A DNA stretch of 64,000 nt from JAMOAD01 sp023621955 (GCA_035403085.1 DAONEM010000005.1:1-64000); one strand, 5' to 3'; counted from the first letter of the stretch, positions 8,401 through 17,239 are shown. The notes: generated by a model not told the origin, from the letters alone. Numbers and translations are program-made.

Positions 8401-9743
8401 GCAGAGGAAAGGTTCTCTTCCTCGTCCTCCTGTTGCTCTTCCTCGTCGTGGTTCTCCGGTGGGCCGAAAAGCCTCGGAAGGATTTCCAGAAACGGCTCTC
8501 TCTCCTCTCCTTCGATCCCGGAGAGATCACCTCGTTGGAGCTCTCCCTCCCCGATGGAACTCTCCTGAAGTTGCAGAGGAGGGGGGCGGAATGGTTTATA
8601 GGGGGAAACCTCAAGGCGGACCGGCGGAGGGTCGAGGTCCTTCTATCGCTCTTTTCCACACTGGAGGCCGAGAGAACCGTCGATTCTGCTCCGTCGAGTT
8701 GGGCTTGTTATGGGCTCAACTCGCCCAGACGTCTCCACCTCAGGAGGGGTAAGGTTTCTCTCCCCACGGTTTTCCTGGGGGATAAGGCTCCCGCCGGTGA
8801 ATCGGTCTACCTGAGGGTGGAGGGTCGCCCTGAGCTCTTCCTTGTCTCATCGGAGAAACGTTCCGCCCTGGGACTCTCTCTCTGGGATTGGCGGGATAAA
8901 CGGATCGTTCCCTTCCGAACCGAGAGGGCGGAGAGTCTGGCCTGGGGCCAAGGGGGCTCGGCTCACGGAGGCGAGCTCAGGAGGGGGAAGGACGGACTTT
9001 GGTGGCTATTCCTCCCCGCACCCTTTCCGGCCGGAGAGTCCGGTGTGGAGAGCTTTCTCTCGGCTCTTTCCACTCTGGAGGCTCTTTCTGAAGTCGAAGC
9101 GGCCTCCTCCCAGAGGATCATGAAGGGGGCAAAGGCCGAGGGGAGTGGTTGGGTGAGGGTCTCTCTGGAGGGAGAGGAGCTCCCTCTGGAGGTGAAGCTC
9201 TTTAAGAGAGGGGGAGAGTCGTGGGCTTACTCCCCCCGGAGCGGTCTATTCGGTAAGATCGACCCCGCCCGGTGGGAAGAGCTCGTGCCGTCTCCCGATT
9301 CTCTCAGGGAGCTGAGGCCTTTTCTCTTCGACCTATCCAGAATCGGGAGAATCGACTATGGGGAAGGGGGACGGACCATACGCATCGAGAGGGAGGGGGA
9401 CGGTCAATGGAAGACCACTTCCCGGGACTCTGCTCATTCGGGAGCATCCGTCTCGGAGGCGAGAGTCTCCGCACTCCTGGATTCCCTCTCCACCATGAGG
9501 GCCCGAGCGGGGTGGTCGGAAGGGGAGAAAAGGGGATCGGTTCCTCTGGAACCTTTAGGGAACCTGAACCTGAGCGAAAGGGAGACCGGCCTTGTCAGGC
9601 GGTATCAGATCCTTCGGCTCTCCCGGGAGGGGGTTGTGGTCAAGGACCTCTCGCGCTCCCTTTTCTTTCTTCTCGACCCTCGGGAGGGGAGGACGTTGGA
9701 GGGAGAGAGTCTCTTCGGGCTCGTCGAAGGGGAAACCCGGTAG
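8397..9743 (+). CDS. DUF4340 domain envelope protein
   Basis: 448 residues, GTG start overlapping the preceding stop (GTGA). One N-terminal membrane anchor (about 5-22) precedes an extracytoplasmic region rich in beta strands in which two similar units recur: strand, W-x-I/L-G, and VxxLLSxLSTLEA-like helices near residues 85 and 220. This fits DUF4340, a family found downstream of GldG-like genes. It probably assembles with the transporter as a periplasmic accessory; the biochemical role is unknown. Last gene of the operon before the rpsO promoter. Confidence 0.8.
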   Translation: MSRGKVLFLVLLLLFLVVVLRWAEKPRKDFQKRLSLLSFDPGEITSLELSLPDGTLLKLQRRGAEWFIGGNLKADRRRVEVLLSLFSTLEAERTVDSAPSSWACYGLNSPRRLHLRRGKVSLPTVFLGDKAPAGESVYLRVEGRPELFLVSSEKRSALGLSLWDWRDKRIVPFRTERAESLAWGQGGSAHGGELRRGKDGLWWLFLPAPFPAGESGVESFLSALSTLEALSEVEAASSQRIMKGAKAEGSGWVRVSLEGEELPLEVKLFKRGGESWAYSPRSGLFGKIDPARWEELVPSPDSLRELRPFLFDLSRIGRIDYGEGGRTIRIEREGDGQWKTTSRDSAHSGASVSEARVSALLDSLSTMRARAGWSEGEKRGSVPLEPLGNLNLSERETGLVRRYQILRLSREGVVVKDLSRSLFFLLDPREGRTLEGESLFGLVEGETR

Positions 9744-9767
9744 GGAGGAGGGGGGTGATGAAAACTG

Positions 9768-9796
9768 TTGAATTCTCAAAGGATCTCTGTTATACT
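9768..9796 (+). promoter_or_regulatory. Sigma-70-type promoter of rpsO-pnp
   Basis: TTGAAT (9768-9773), 17-base spacer, TATACT (9791-9796). Predicted transcription start is near 9803, so the leader before the TTG start codon at 9831 is only about 28 bases, with AGGAGG at 9817-9822. Confidence 0.75.
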
Positions 9797-9830
9797 CGGT
9801 ATTACCCTAAGTGTGTAGGAGGATACTACC

Positions 9831-10100
9831 TTGAGCATCAATGCTGAAACCAAGCAGAACGTGGTGAAAGAGTTCCATCTCCATGAGAAGGATACCGGAT
9901 CAGCGGACGTACAGATCGCCATTTTAACCGAAAGGATAAAAAACCTCTCCGGGCACTTTCAGATTCACAAGAAAGACAACCACTCCAAGAGAGGCTTTAT
10001 GGCCTTGATCAACAAGAGGAAGCGGCTTCTCAACTACCTTCGCCGAACGGATATCGCCCGCTATCAGGGGATCATTCAACGTCTCGGTCTTCGTAAGTAA
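9831..10100 (+). CDS. rpsO: Ribosomal protein S15
   Basis: 89 residues, the usual length. S15 binds 16S rRNA helices 20-22 and helps assemble the 30S platform. The signature is clear: DTGSADVQIAILTERI, then HKKDNHSKRGFMALINKRKRLLNYL. It starts with TTG eight bases after AGGAGG (9817-9822); no ATG is in frame nearby. As in many bacteria it is followed directly by pnp (34-base gap), probably co-transcribed. Strong promoter immediately upstream. Confidence 0.97.
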   Translation: MSINAETKQNVVKEFHLHEKDTGSADVQIAILTERIKNLSGHFQIHKKDNHSKRGFMALINKRKRLLNYLRRTDIARYQGIIQRLGLRK

Positions 10101-10134
10101 ATCGCCGCAACACTAAAATTTCGCGAGGTTTTCG

Positions 10135-12339
10135 ATGGTAATTAAAAAGTCTATAGATGTGGGAGGGAGAACCCTCTCTGTTGAGATCGGCAAAGTGGCC
10201 AAGCAGGCCCACGGCGCTTGTTGGTTGCAGTATGGCGAAACGATCGTCTTAGCGACCGCCACACACAAGCCAAACCCTATCGAGGGCGCCGACTTCGTGC
10301 CTCTCCTGGTGGATTACCGGGAGAACACCTACGCCGCGGGCAAGTTCCCGGGCGGTTTTTTTAAGAGGGAAGGGAAACCCTCGGAGCGGGAGATCCTGAC
10401 AAGCCGTCTGATCGACCGTCCTTTGCGTCCCCTCTTTCCCTCCAACTATCACTACGACACCCAGATCGTGGCTTCGGTTCTCTCCTTCGATTTAGAGAAC
10501 GACCCCGATGTCCACGGAATCACGGCGGCCTCTATGGCCCTGAACTTCTCCGAGATTCCCATCGCCGCCATGGTGGCCGGCGTCAGAGTCGGCTACATCA
10601 ACGAACAGTTGGTGATCAACCCGACTTACACCCAGATGAAGGAGAGCCGCCTCAACCTCATCGTCGCCGGTACAGAGGACGCCATCATGATGGTGGAGAG
10701 CCGCGCCGACGAACTCTCGGAAGAGATCATGCTCGACGCCCTTGAGTTCGCCCACAACGAGATCAAGAGAATCGTCGCCTTCGGCAAAGAGATTCAGGCT
10801 GAGATCGGCGTTCCCAAGATGGTTGTGGAAGAGGAGAACCCCATCACTCCCGAGGCCGCAGAAGAGGTCAAGGCCCAGTGCTCCGAGAAGCTCCTTAAGG
10901 CGATCTACACGGAAGGGAAGAAGGCTAAAGAGAAGGCTATCGATAAGGTGCTCGAAGACCTTCAGGCCACAATCCCCGAGGAAGAAGAAGAGAAGAGGAT
11001 CGTCTATACCAAGGCCTTCCACGCCCTCAAAGAGAAACTCTTCAGAGACGAGACCCTCCTGAGCAGGAAGCGAGCCGACGGCCGTAGCTTTACCCAGATC
11101 CGGCCCATCTCCATCGAAGTCGGGCTTCTTCCTTGGCCTCATGGCAGCGCCCTCTTCACCAGAGGTGAGACCCAGGCCCTAGTGACCTGCACCCTCGGCT
11201 CCTTCGACGATGTGCAGATCATCGACAACCTGGTGGACGACGACTGCAACAAACGTTTCATGCTCCACTACAACTTCCCGGCCTTCTCGGTCGGCGAGGT
11301 TGCCCCCAACCGGGGACCCGGACGCAGGGAGATCGGTCACGGTAACCTGGCCGAGCGTGCTCTCTCCGCGGCTATTCCCGAAGAGGAGAAGTTCCCCTAT
11401 ACGATCCGGATCGTCTCCGACATCCTGGAGAGCAACGGTTCCTCTTCCATGGCCTCCGTGTGCGGCGGTTGTCTCGCCCTCATGGACGCCGGTGTACCCA
11501 TCAAGATGCCGGTGGCCGGAGTGGCTATGGGCTTGATTAAAGAGGACGAGAAGTACGCAATTCTCACGGATATAGCCGGTTTGGAAGACCACTATGGGGA
11601 TATGGACTTCAAGGTGACCGGTTCTGAACACGGTATCACCGCCCTTCAGATGGATATCAAGGTTCAGGGAATCTCCAGACAGATCATGAGCGAAGCCCTC
11701 AGCCAAGCCAAGGAGGGACGTTTCTTCCTCCTCGGTAAGATGAAGGAGACCCTCTCGGCTCCTAGGGCTCAGCTTTCGCCTAGAGCGCCCAGAATCGCCC
11801 AGGTGACCATCCCCGTCGACAAGATCAAAGACGTTATCGGCCCCGGCGGTAAGGTGATCAAGTCCATCACCGCCGAGACGAAGTGCAAGATCAACGTCGA
11901 GGACAGCGGGAAGATCACCCTCTGCTCGCCCAATCAAGAGTCCGAAGCGGCCGCTCTGGAGATCATCCACCGTCTCACGGAAGAACCCGAGATGGGAAAG
12001 ATCTACGAAGGGGATGTGAAGAGAATCGAGGACTACGGAATCTTCGTGGAGATCATTCCGAACGTTCATGGTTTGATCCATGTCTCCGAGATCGCCGAGA
12101 AACCTGTTCGGGACGTGCGCCGCTACTTCCAGCTCGGTGACCGCGTCAAGTCCAAAATCGTCGGAATCGACGATCAAGGAAAGGTGCGGCTCAGCAGGAG
12201 AGTGATCGACGCGGAGCTTCCCCCGGAGATTCCCAACTATGTTCCCGCCCCCCAAGGCGAGCGCTCCGGCAGAGACCGTGATCGCGACCGCGGCGGTCGT
12301 GGCGGATATAGGGACAGGGATCGCGACCGTCGTCGTTGA
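10135..12339 (+). CDS. pnp: Polyribonucleotide nucleotidyltransferase (PNPase)
   Basis: 734 residues. A 3'-to-5' phosphorolytic exoribonuclease of the degradosome type: first RNase PH-like domain (about 10-140), helical linker (240-320), second catalytic RNase PH domain (about 320-460), KH domain with the GPGGKVIKSI loop near 565, S1 domain (625-695). The last 25 or so residues are an unusual low-complexity tail of Arg, Asp and Gly (GRDRDRDRGGRGGYRDRD), probably disordered and RNA-binding. The stop codon overlaps the TTG start of the pseudopilin gene that follows, so the pilins may ride on the rpsO-pnp transcript. Confidence 0.97.
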   Translation: MVIKKSIDVGGRTLSVEIGKVAKQAHGACWLQYGETIVLATATHKPNPIEGADFVPLLVDYRENTYAAGKFPGGFFKREGKPSEREILTSRLIDRPLRPLFPSNYHYDTQIVASVLSFDLENDPDVHGITAASMALNFSEIPIAAMVAGVRVGYINEQLVINPTYTQMKESRLNLIVAGTEDAIMMVESRADELSEEIMLDALEFAHNEIKRIVAFGKEIQAEIGVPKMVVEEENPITPEAAEEVKAQCSEKLLKAIYTEGKKAKEKAIDKVLEDLQATIPEEEEEKRIVYTKAFHALKEKLFRDETLLSRKRADGRSFTQIRPISIEVGLLPWPHGSALFTRGETQALVTCTLGSFDDVQIIDNLVDDDCNKRFMLHYNFPAFSVGEVAPNRGPGRREIGHGNLAERALSAAIPEEEKFPYTIRIVSDILESNGSSSMASVCGGCLALMDAGVPIKMPVAGVAMGLIKEDEKYAILTDIAGLEDHYGDMDFKVTGSEHGITALQMDIKVQGISRQIMSEALSQAKEGRFFLLGKMKETLSAPRAQLSPRAPRIAQVTIPVDKIKDVIGPGGKVIKSITAETKCKINVEDSGKITLCSPNQESEAAALEIIHRLTEEPEMGKIYEGDVKRIEDYGIFVEIIPNVHGLIHVSEIAEKPVRDVRRYFQLGDRVKSKIVGIDDQGKVRLSRRVIDAELPPEIPNYVPAPQGERSGRDRDRDRGGRGGYRDRDRDRRR

Positions 12340-12806
12340 GAACCGTGAAGGCGGTAAAGGGACAGAGTGGAATCACCTATATCGAGATACTGATCGTTGT
12401 AGGTATTGTTTCCGTTCTGTCCCTTGTCGCCCTTCCATCGATCCGTCTGGCCCTTCAGCGTCAGGATGAGGTCGAGCTTCGTCGCGCCCTGAGGGAGATC
12501 CGCACGGCCCTGGACGAATACAAGAAAGGGGCGGACCAGAAAATCTTCGAGCCGGAGGAAGAGGATTCCTACGGTTACCCTCCGGATCTGGAAACCCTTG
12601 TCAAAGGGGTTGAAACCAAAGAGAAGAAGAAACTTCGCTTCCTCAGGCGTATCCCCGTCGATCCCCTCACCGGGAAAGCGGAATGGGGCATGCGCTCATA
12701 CCAGGATAAACCGGACAGCAAACGCTGGGGCGGTGAGAATGTCTACGATGTCTACTCCCTCTCGGAAAGGAAGGCGATCGATGGAAGCCGTTACAGGGAC
12801 TGGTGA
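12336..12806 (+). CDS. Type II secretion/type IV pilus-like pseudopilin (GspG-like)
   Basis: 156 residues. A short basic leader ends at Gly before ITYIEILIVVGIVSVLSLVA: a prepilin peptidase site with Glu at mature position 5 and a hydrophobic helix. The C-terminal domain has a GspG-like pattern, including GYPPDLETLVKG and a RIPVDPLTGKAEWG segment resembling the GspG calcium-loop region. Start is the TTG overlapping the pnp stop (TTGA); a GTG at 12345 is the alternative, and neither has a good ribosome binding site, consistent with translational coupling. Overlaps the next pilin gene by 26 bases. Confidence 0.8.
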   Translation: MRTVKAVKGQSGITYIEILIVVGIVSVLSLVALPSIRLALQRQDEVELRRALREIRTALDEYKKGADQKIFEPEEEDSYGYPPDLETLVKGVETKEKKKLRFLRRIPVDPLTGKAEWGMRSYQDKPDSKRWGGENVYDVYSLSERKAIDGSRYRDW

Positions 12807-13200
12807 TTCCCGCAAGGGTTTTACCCTCATCGAGCTCATGGTGGTTCTCACCATCGTTGGAGTGTTGATGGGCATTGCCGTTCCCCAGTACAAGAACTCG
12901 GTTCTCAAGGCGAAGGAGACGGTCCTCAAGGAGAACCTCTTCGTCATGAGGAGGTGTATCCGGGAGTTTTACCAGGACAAGAGACGCTATCCCCATACGT
13001 TGGAGGAGCTTGTCCAGGAGAAGTACCTCAACGTCCTTCCTGTGGATCCCATCGCCAAGAGCTCTCAGAGCTGGCAGGCGGTTCAGGAGGAGCCTCCTGA
13101 AGAGGGCAACTACAACGCAGAGGAACTGGGCATCGTGGACGTGAAATCCGGCGCCCCCGGAAGTTCCCCCTTGGAAAACCGTCCCTACAGCGAATACTGA
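12781..13200 (+). CDS. Second prepilin-like pseudopilin
   Basis: 139 residues. Leader MEAVTGTGDSRKG, then FTLIELMVVLTIVGVLMGIAVP, the canonical type III signal (cleavage after Gly, methylated Phe+1, Glu+5). The globular part keeps the DKRRYPHTLEELV and LPVDPIAKS pattern of the upstream pseudopilin, so the two are tandem paralogues. Start at ATG 12781, inside the 3' end of the previous gene. Likely part of a type II secretion or pilus-like machine whose ATPase and secretin are not in this window. Confidence 0.82.
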   Translation: MEAVTGTGDSRKGFTLIELMVVLTIVGVLMGIAVPQYKNSVLKAKETVLKENLFVMRRCIREFYQDKRRYPHTLEELVQEKYLNVLPVDPIAKSSQSWQAVQEEPPEEGNYNAEELGIVDVKSGAPGSSPLENRPYSEY

Positions 13201-13201
13201 A

Positions 13202-13678
13202 ATGGATCAGGTCTACACCTTCACGGAGGGGGGGCGGGAGCACGTCGAAACCATCGCGCTCTTCAACGTGAGAATGGCTCTGGAGACGGAGAGGCTCTCC
13301 CTGGATCTTGACCTTGTCAGGAAAGGGGTCGCCCACCTCGTGGAGCACCCGGAGGAGGGGAGATACTTCATAGCCCTTCAGGGCGGGGAGGTCGTCGCCC
13401 AGGCCATGGTGACTCGGGAGTGGAGCGACTGGAGAAACGCCCCCTTCTTCTGGCTCCAAAGCGTATACACCCTTCCCCAACACCGCTGTCAGGGGCTGTT
13501 CAAGACTCTTTTCAAAGGAGTTCTTGAGATGTGCTCACGGGAGGGAGCCTGCGGGCTGAGACTCTACGTGGAAGGGGGAAACGAAGCGGCTCAGCGGGTC
13601 TACGAGAAGTTAGGTATGAGGGAAAGCCACTACAGACTCTGGGAGATAGAGACAGACCGAAGCCTCATTGAACGGTGA
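13202..13678 (+). CDS. GNAT-family N-acetyltransferase
   Basis: 158 residues. The acetyl-CoA loop is recognisable as VYTLPQHRCQGLFKTLF (R-x-x-G pattern) near residue 85, preceded by the GGEVVAQAMVT strand and followed by LRLYVEGGNEAAQRVYEKLGM, the usual GNAT motif B. Cytosolic transfer of acetyl from acetyl-CoA to an unknown amine. It starts two bases after the pilin stop and its 3' end overlaps by 14 bases the end of the oppositely oriented exported-protein gene. Confidence 0.85.
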   Translation: MDQVYTFTEGGREHVETIALFNVRMALETERLSLDLDLVRKGVAHLVEHPEEGRYFIALQGGEVVAQAMVTREWSDWRNAPFFWLQSVYTLPQHRCQGLFKTLFKGVLEMCSREGACGLRLYVEGGNEAAQRVYEKLGMRESHYRLWEIETDRSLIER

Positions 13679-14630
13679 ATTCGAAGGCCCCTTCACGCTT
13701 ATACTCTTTCCCCTCGACGGTATACTCCAACTTCCCCTTGCCTTGAAGGGCCATGTAGAAGGAGAACTCCTTTCGAGAGCTCCGTTTCTCTTCTTCTTGA
13801 ACAACGCCGTTGACCATGAGCTTGAAGGTGATCTTGGCCTTCTCGACGTTGATGTCCTCGACCTTGAGGGTAAGAGAGGTTCCCCTCCTGAGGGAGAGGC
13901 CGGAAGGGACGGTGACCCTCACGGTGCGGGCTCCCTGAAAACAGGCCAGAACAAGGTGCGGGGCCTTCTTGTGAACTCCGGCGAGGTAGAGCTCCCCCTC
14001 CCTTAAGAGGGGCGGAGCGGAGAGGACTATAGGGAGTTCCCGGCTTTCGAGAAGGGAATCCTTCGTTCGAAAGTGGAAGAAGCGTTCTGTGGCAAAGATC
14101 AGAAAACCGTTCTTGGAGGGGTAGACCCATCGGGCCGAAAAATCGGTATAGGTCCAGGTTTTCAGGTCACCGCCTTTGCTGAAGGTTCTGAATATGCCGT
14201 TTTCGAAGAGTACTCCTACGACGTTGTTGGAAGAGGCGAAATGGACGACCTTCGCCTGGCCGACCCATCTCTGCCACTTTACCCTCTTTCCGAGCAGGCA
14301 GGTGAGGAAGCCGTTCCTGTTCACCAGGGTGATCGCCTTGGGGTCCTGACGGGTTTCTATGGAGGGTTCACGTTTGGCGACGGTGAGGGGGATGAGATTC
14401 AGCCAGGAGAAAGCGAAGCGCTGGGTGTCTGCCGAAAGGAGGGGTCCGTCGTTTCCTGCCAGGAGGTTCCCCTTAGGGAGCGGAGTCTCCCAAGGGGTGG
14501 AGGCTAAGGATATGAGGTTCATCGGGTAAAAGGGAACCTTGTCGGCAGGGTGGAGAAGTGACGGCATGAGAGAGAGAAGAGCCAGTAAAGCGCCTCTCAG
14601 GCTCTGTCTCCCTTGAAAGAAAGGTACCAT
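13665..14630 (-). CDS. Exported protein of unknown function
   Basis: 321 residues with a probable signal peptide (about 10-29, hydrophobic LLALLSLMPSLLHPA). The rest is beta-rich with recurring short strands and no catalytic motif that I recognise; the C-terminal 100 residues (RTVRVTVPSGLSLRRGTSLTLKV onward) look like an immunoglobulin-like or beta-sandwich unit, and the middle could be propeller-like. It lies seven bases after hpt on the same strand and is probably co-transcribed with it. Its 3' end overlaps the acetyltransferase gene by 14 bases. Function not assigned. Confidence 0.6.
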   Translation of the reverse strand: MVPFFQGRQSLRGALLALLSLMPSLLHPADKVPFYPMNLISLASTPWETPLPKGNLLAGNDGPLLSADTQRFAFSWLNLIPLTVAKREPSIETRQDPKAITLVNRNGFLTCLLGKRVKWQRWVGQAKVVHFASSNNVVGVLFENGIFRTFSKGGDLKTWTYTDFSARWVYPSKNGFLIFATERFFHFRTKDSLLESRELPIVLSAPPLLREGELYLAGVHKKAPHLVLACFQGARTVRVTVPSGLSLRRGTSLTLKVEDINVEKAKITFKLMVNGVVQEEEKRSSRKEFSFYMALQGKGKLEYTVEGKEYKREGAFEFTVQ

Positions 14631-14637
14631 TGAGGGG

Positions 14638-15147
14638 TTACTCTTTCACGACTTCCCCGATGTAGGGGAGGTTCCTGAACTTTCCCTGGTAGTCCATTCC
14701 GAAACCGACCCAATAGGCCGTGTCCTTCGAGGAGAAGGCGTGAGCGTCGGGTTTTAAGAGAGCGTTCTCCTTCAGGACCATGGTGGCCGTAAGAAGTTGT
14801 GAGGGCTTGTGCCTCTTCACTTCGGAGGAGACCTTAATGAGGGTTTCCCCGGATTTGATCAAATCGTCGACAACGACTACCACCTTTCCTTGAATCGCTT
14901 TAGGAGAGGGAAAATCCACGATGAGGATGTTTTTCTTCTCATCCTTCTTGACCATGGCGAACTCGACCTCGGCGTTGATGCCGAGTTTGTTCAACGAGCG
15001 CATGAGCTCTTGAATAAAGAAAATGCCCCCTCTGAGTATTCCGACCAGGGTAACCTCAGAAGAGGTGATCTTCTTCTTCAGCTCCTCGGCCATGGCGGAA
15101 ATATTTGTCTTCAACTCCTCTTCGGTGACAATCTTTCTTACTTTCAT
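14638..15147 (-). CDS. hpt: Hypoxanthine phosphoribosyltransferase
   Basis: 169 residues. Purine salvage: converts hypoxanthine (and often guanine) plus PRPP to IMP or GMP. The PRPP-binding loop is VVVVDDLIKSGETL near residue 95, preceded by GILRGGIFF and followed by a family-typical C-terminal YWVGFGMDYQGKFRNLPYIG. An upstream in-frame extension to 15228 is possible, but the ATG at 15147 has an AGGAATGG ribosome binding site and starts the protein where the family does. Promoter at 15237-15265; the unknown exported-protein gene follows. Confidence 0.92.
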   Translation of the reverse strand: MKVRKIVTEEELKTNISAMAEELKKKITSSEVTLVGILRGGIFFIQELMRSLNKLGINAEVEFAMVKKDEKKNILIVDFPSPKAIQGKVVVVVDDLIKSGETLIKVSSEVKRHKPSQLLTATMVLKENALLKPDAHAFSSKDTAYWVGFGMDYQGKFRNLPYIGEVVKE

Positions 15148-15236
15148 CGTACCATTCCTATTCGTTATCGTTTTCGCAACCGCAATGGCTAGGCGCCTTG
15201 GAAGGATCTCCAAGAGAGCCGTCCCCATCTATCTTA

Positions 15237-15265
15237 ATCATAGAACGGTTGTCAGGAAAGAGCAA
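15237..15265 (-). promoter_or_regulatory. Promoter of hpt
   Basis: Reading the minus strand: TTGCTC (15265-15260), 17-base spacer, TATGAT (15242-15237). The leader would be about 80 bases. A 9-bp stem with an AAGA loop (15255-15276) overlaps the -35 box; it lies just after the GerM stop and has no T tract. Confidence 0.5.
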
Positions 15266-15292
15266 GAGCTTTTTCCCAGGGCAGAGTATTTT

Positions 15293-15901
15293 TCACTCCC
15301 GGGCCCTCATCCACCGGGAATCCATGAAGAGGGGTCTACCGATGTCGATGTGGCCGGCAAGAGTCTCGCACTCCTTCCCGTCCAGGAGGATCTGAACGCC
15401 TTGAAGGGCGGAAAAATTGTAGAGAACCGTGTCAACGATCGTGTAAACCGTAAGTATCTCCTGGGTGCTGCCGCCGTTGATCTTATCCCGAAGGGCGCTG
15501 TTCACGTCGATGACGACAACGTTGTTCACGAGGAAGATCTCGTTGAGGCGGATCTTCTCTGAGAAGGGGTTCACCAAAGGAGGGGATCCTTCGCCGGGCC
15601 CCTGAAGAAGTGTCACGACCACCTCCCTTACCTGGGCCTTCAACTCGTTGAACTTGGCGACTTCGATCCTCCTGGGGAGAAGATAATCGCCGGAGTAAGA
15701 GGGGAAGAAGAAATCATAGGTGATCTTCTCTGTCGAAACGGGACGGGTCTCTTCGGTGGAGGCGTAGATGGAACCCCCTTTCTGCTCTTCCCGGTCGTTG
15801 CCGAGCCAGATTCTGGCCAGGAGGATTCCGACGATGAAGGAGACACAGACAGCGCCGCCTAGAAGGATAAAGAGCTTCTGCTTACCTGTGAGGGGTGTCA
15901 T
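15293..15901 (-). CDS. GerMN-domain envelope protein
   Basis: 202 residues: a membrane anchor near the N-terminus (about 9-29) and one GerMN domain (about 60-190) with the LLQGPGEGSP motif, the VNNVVVIDVNSALRD strand and a C-terminal ALQGVQILLDGKECETL. GerMN domains occur in spore-germination GerM and in many non-sporulating bacteria, where they accompany cell-wall enzymes. Here the ATG overlaps the stop of an N-acetylmuramoyl-L-alanine amidase gene, supporting a role in amidase localisation or control, which is inference. Confidence 0.82.
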   Translation of the reverse strand: MTPLTGKQKLFILLGGAVCVSFIVGILLARIWLGNDREEQKGGSIYASTEETRPVSTEKITYDFFFPSYSGDYLLPRRIEVAKFNELKAQVREVVVTLLQGPGEGSPPLVNPFSEKIRLNEIFLVNNVVVIDVNSALRDKINGGSTQEILTVYTIVDTVLYNFSALQGVQILLDGKECETLAGHIDIGRPLFMDSRWMRARE

Positions 15902-17088
15902 CTACCGTTTGCCCTTAGCTCGCCGTAACGCTTGATACCGAGAAAGATGGCATAAGCGATCTTTCTCTGGAATTCGTCGTTTTTCAGCATCTGGCTCTCT
16001 TGCCCGTTGGAGAGGAAAGCCGTTTCAACGAGGACCGCCGGCATGGCGACGTTCATTAAGACCCTGAAGGGGGCCTGTTTGATTCCGCGATCCTTTGTCC
16101 CCAAGAGGATGTTCAGCTCTTTCTGAACGAGCTCAGCGAGAGAGGCGCTCTCTTTGAGGTATTCGACCTGGGCCATGTCCCAAAGAATCATCTTCAGGTC
16201 ATCGTTCTCAACGGCAGGAGCCTGCTTTCTCTCGTCCTCTTCCTCGAAGGTGTTCTCGAAGAAAGCCAGTTTTCTCGCCTCCGTGTCGGTGGATTTCAGG
16301 CTGAGAATGAAGGTCTCCGATCCGTGGGCCTCTTTACTCCAGGAGGCGTTGCAGTGAAGGGAGACGAAGAGATCCGCCTTGCGGTTATTGGCCAGAGCCG
16401 CCCTCTCCTCCAAGGAGACCGTGGAGTCCCCGTCACGGGTCAGGAAGACGCGGATACCCAGTTGATCTTCGATAAACCTCTTCAAAATTTTGGCGATGGC
16501 CAGTGTGACGTCCTTCTCGTTGGTTCCTCCTGGGGCGATGGCCCCTGTCTCACTCCCGCCGTGGCCTGGATCGAGAACGATTCTCTCCAAGGGTTTTCCG
16601 GAGGGTAGAGGGCTGTCTTGACGGGAGGAGACTCCGGAAGGGGGAGTCGAAGCGGGGATGGACGGCGGAAGGGCCTTCTCTTCCATCGGCGGCGCCACCA
16701 GAGGGGGATTCACCTCTGAGGCGGCCTTGACCTCGGGGTCGTAAAGGTCCAGAACGACACGAAAGGGGTTCTTAAGGATAAAACTCTTCGTTTTCATGGG
16801 TGTCGTGGGTTTAAGGCGGAGAACGACTCCGCCTTTTCCCCTCTGGACGCGTTCGAGAGAGACTCTCTGGGAGGGGAGCCTCTTCTCTCCATCCCATTGG
16901 ATCGCCTTGCCTTTGAGCTTAAGGAGAAGGTACCCTTGACTCTTCTCCAAGGTATACTCCATGGGGTTGTTGGATTCCACGACGACCCGTGTATAGGTGG
17001 GGTGGTCGTAGGTTCGGACCGTCACCGCTCCCAAGGAAAGGGAGAGAAGCAGGACCAAGAGAGAAGAGAAAAAGAGCCTCGCGTTCAT
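15898..17088 (-). CDS. amiC: N-acetylmuramoyl-L-alanine amidase with AMIN domain
   Basis: 396 residues: signal peptide (1-20), AMIN domain that targets peptidoglycan or the division site (about 20-125), Pro/Ser-rich linker, zinc Amidase_3 domain (about 165-390). Zinc and catalytic residues are visible: VLDPGHGGSETGA (His), NEKDVTLA (Glu), VSLHCNAS (His) and VETAFLSN (catalytic Glu). Cleaves the bond between MurNAc and L-Ala of the stem peptide in the periplasm. Ribosome binding site AAGGAGAG precedes the ATG. Co-transcribed with the GerMN gene. The symbol is by domain order; amiA/B/C distinctions are not meaningful at this distance. Confidence 0.9.
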   Translation of the reverse strand: MNARLFFSSLLVLLLSLSLGAVTVRTYDHPTYTRVVVESNNPMEYTLEKSQGYLLLKLKGKAIQWDGEKRLPSQRVSLERVQRGKGGVVLRLKPTTPMKTKSFILKNPFRVVLDLYDPEVKAASEVNPPLVAPPMEEKALPPSIPASTPPSGVSSRQDSPLPSGKPLERIVLDPGHGGSETGAIAPGGTNEKDVTLAIAKILKRFIEDQLGIRVFLTRDGDSTVSLEERAALANNRKADLFVSLHCNASWSKEAHGSETFILSLKSTDTEARKLAFFENTFEEEDERKQAPAVENDDLKMILWDMAQVEYLKESASLAELVQKELNILLGTKDRGIKQAPFRVLMNVAMPAVLVETAFLSNGQESQMLKNDEFQRKIAYAIFLGIKRYGELRANGR

Positions 17089-17108
17089 CGAACTCTCCTT
17101 TAAAGAAG

Positions 17109-17136
17109 TTTATACCACATTTTTCCCATAGGGCAA
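17109..17136 (-). promoter_or_regulatory. Promoter of the amidase-GerM operon
   Basis: Minus strand: TTGCCC (17136-17131), 16-base spacer, TATAAA (17114-17109), start of transcription expected about 17102, just ahead of the AAGGAGAG ribosome binding site. Confidence 0.55.
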
Positions 17137-17239
17137 AGAAGCCCTTGGAAGCAAGGGAGAAAAAGAAAGATCTTACTCTCTTGACAAAGGGTTTCGGGGG
17201 GATCATTCTTGAAAAAAGCAGGAGCCGAGAAGAAGAACT

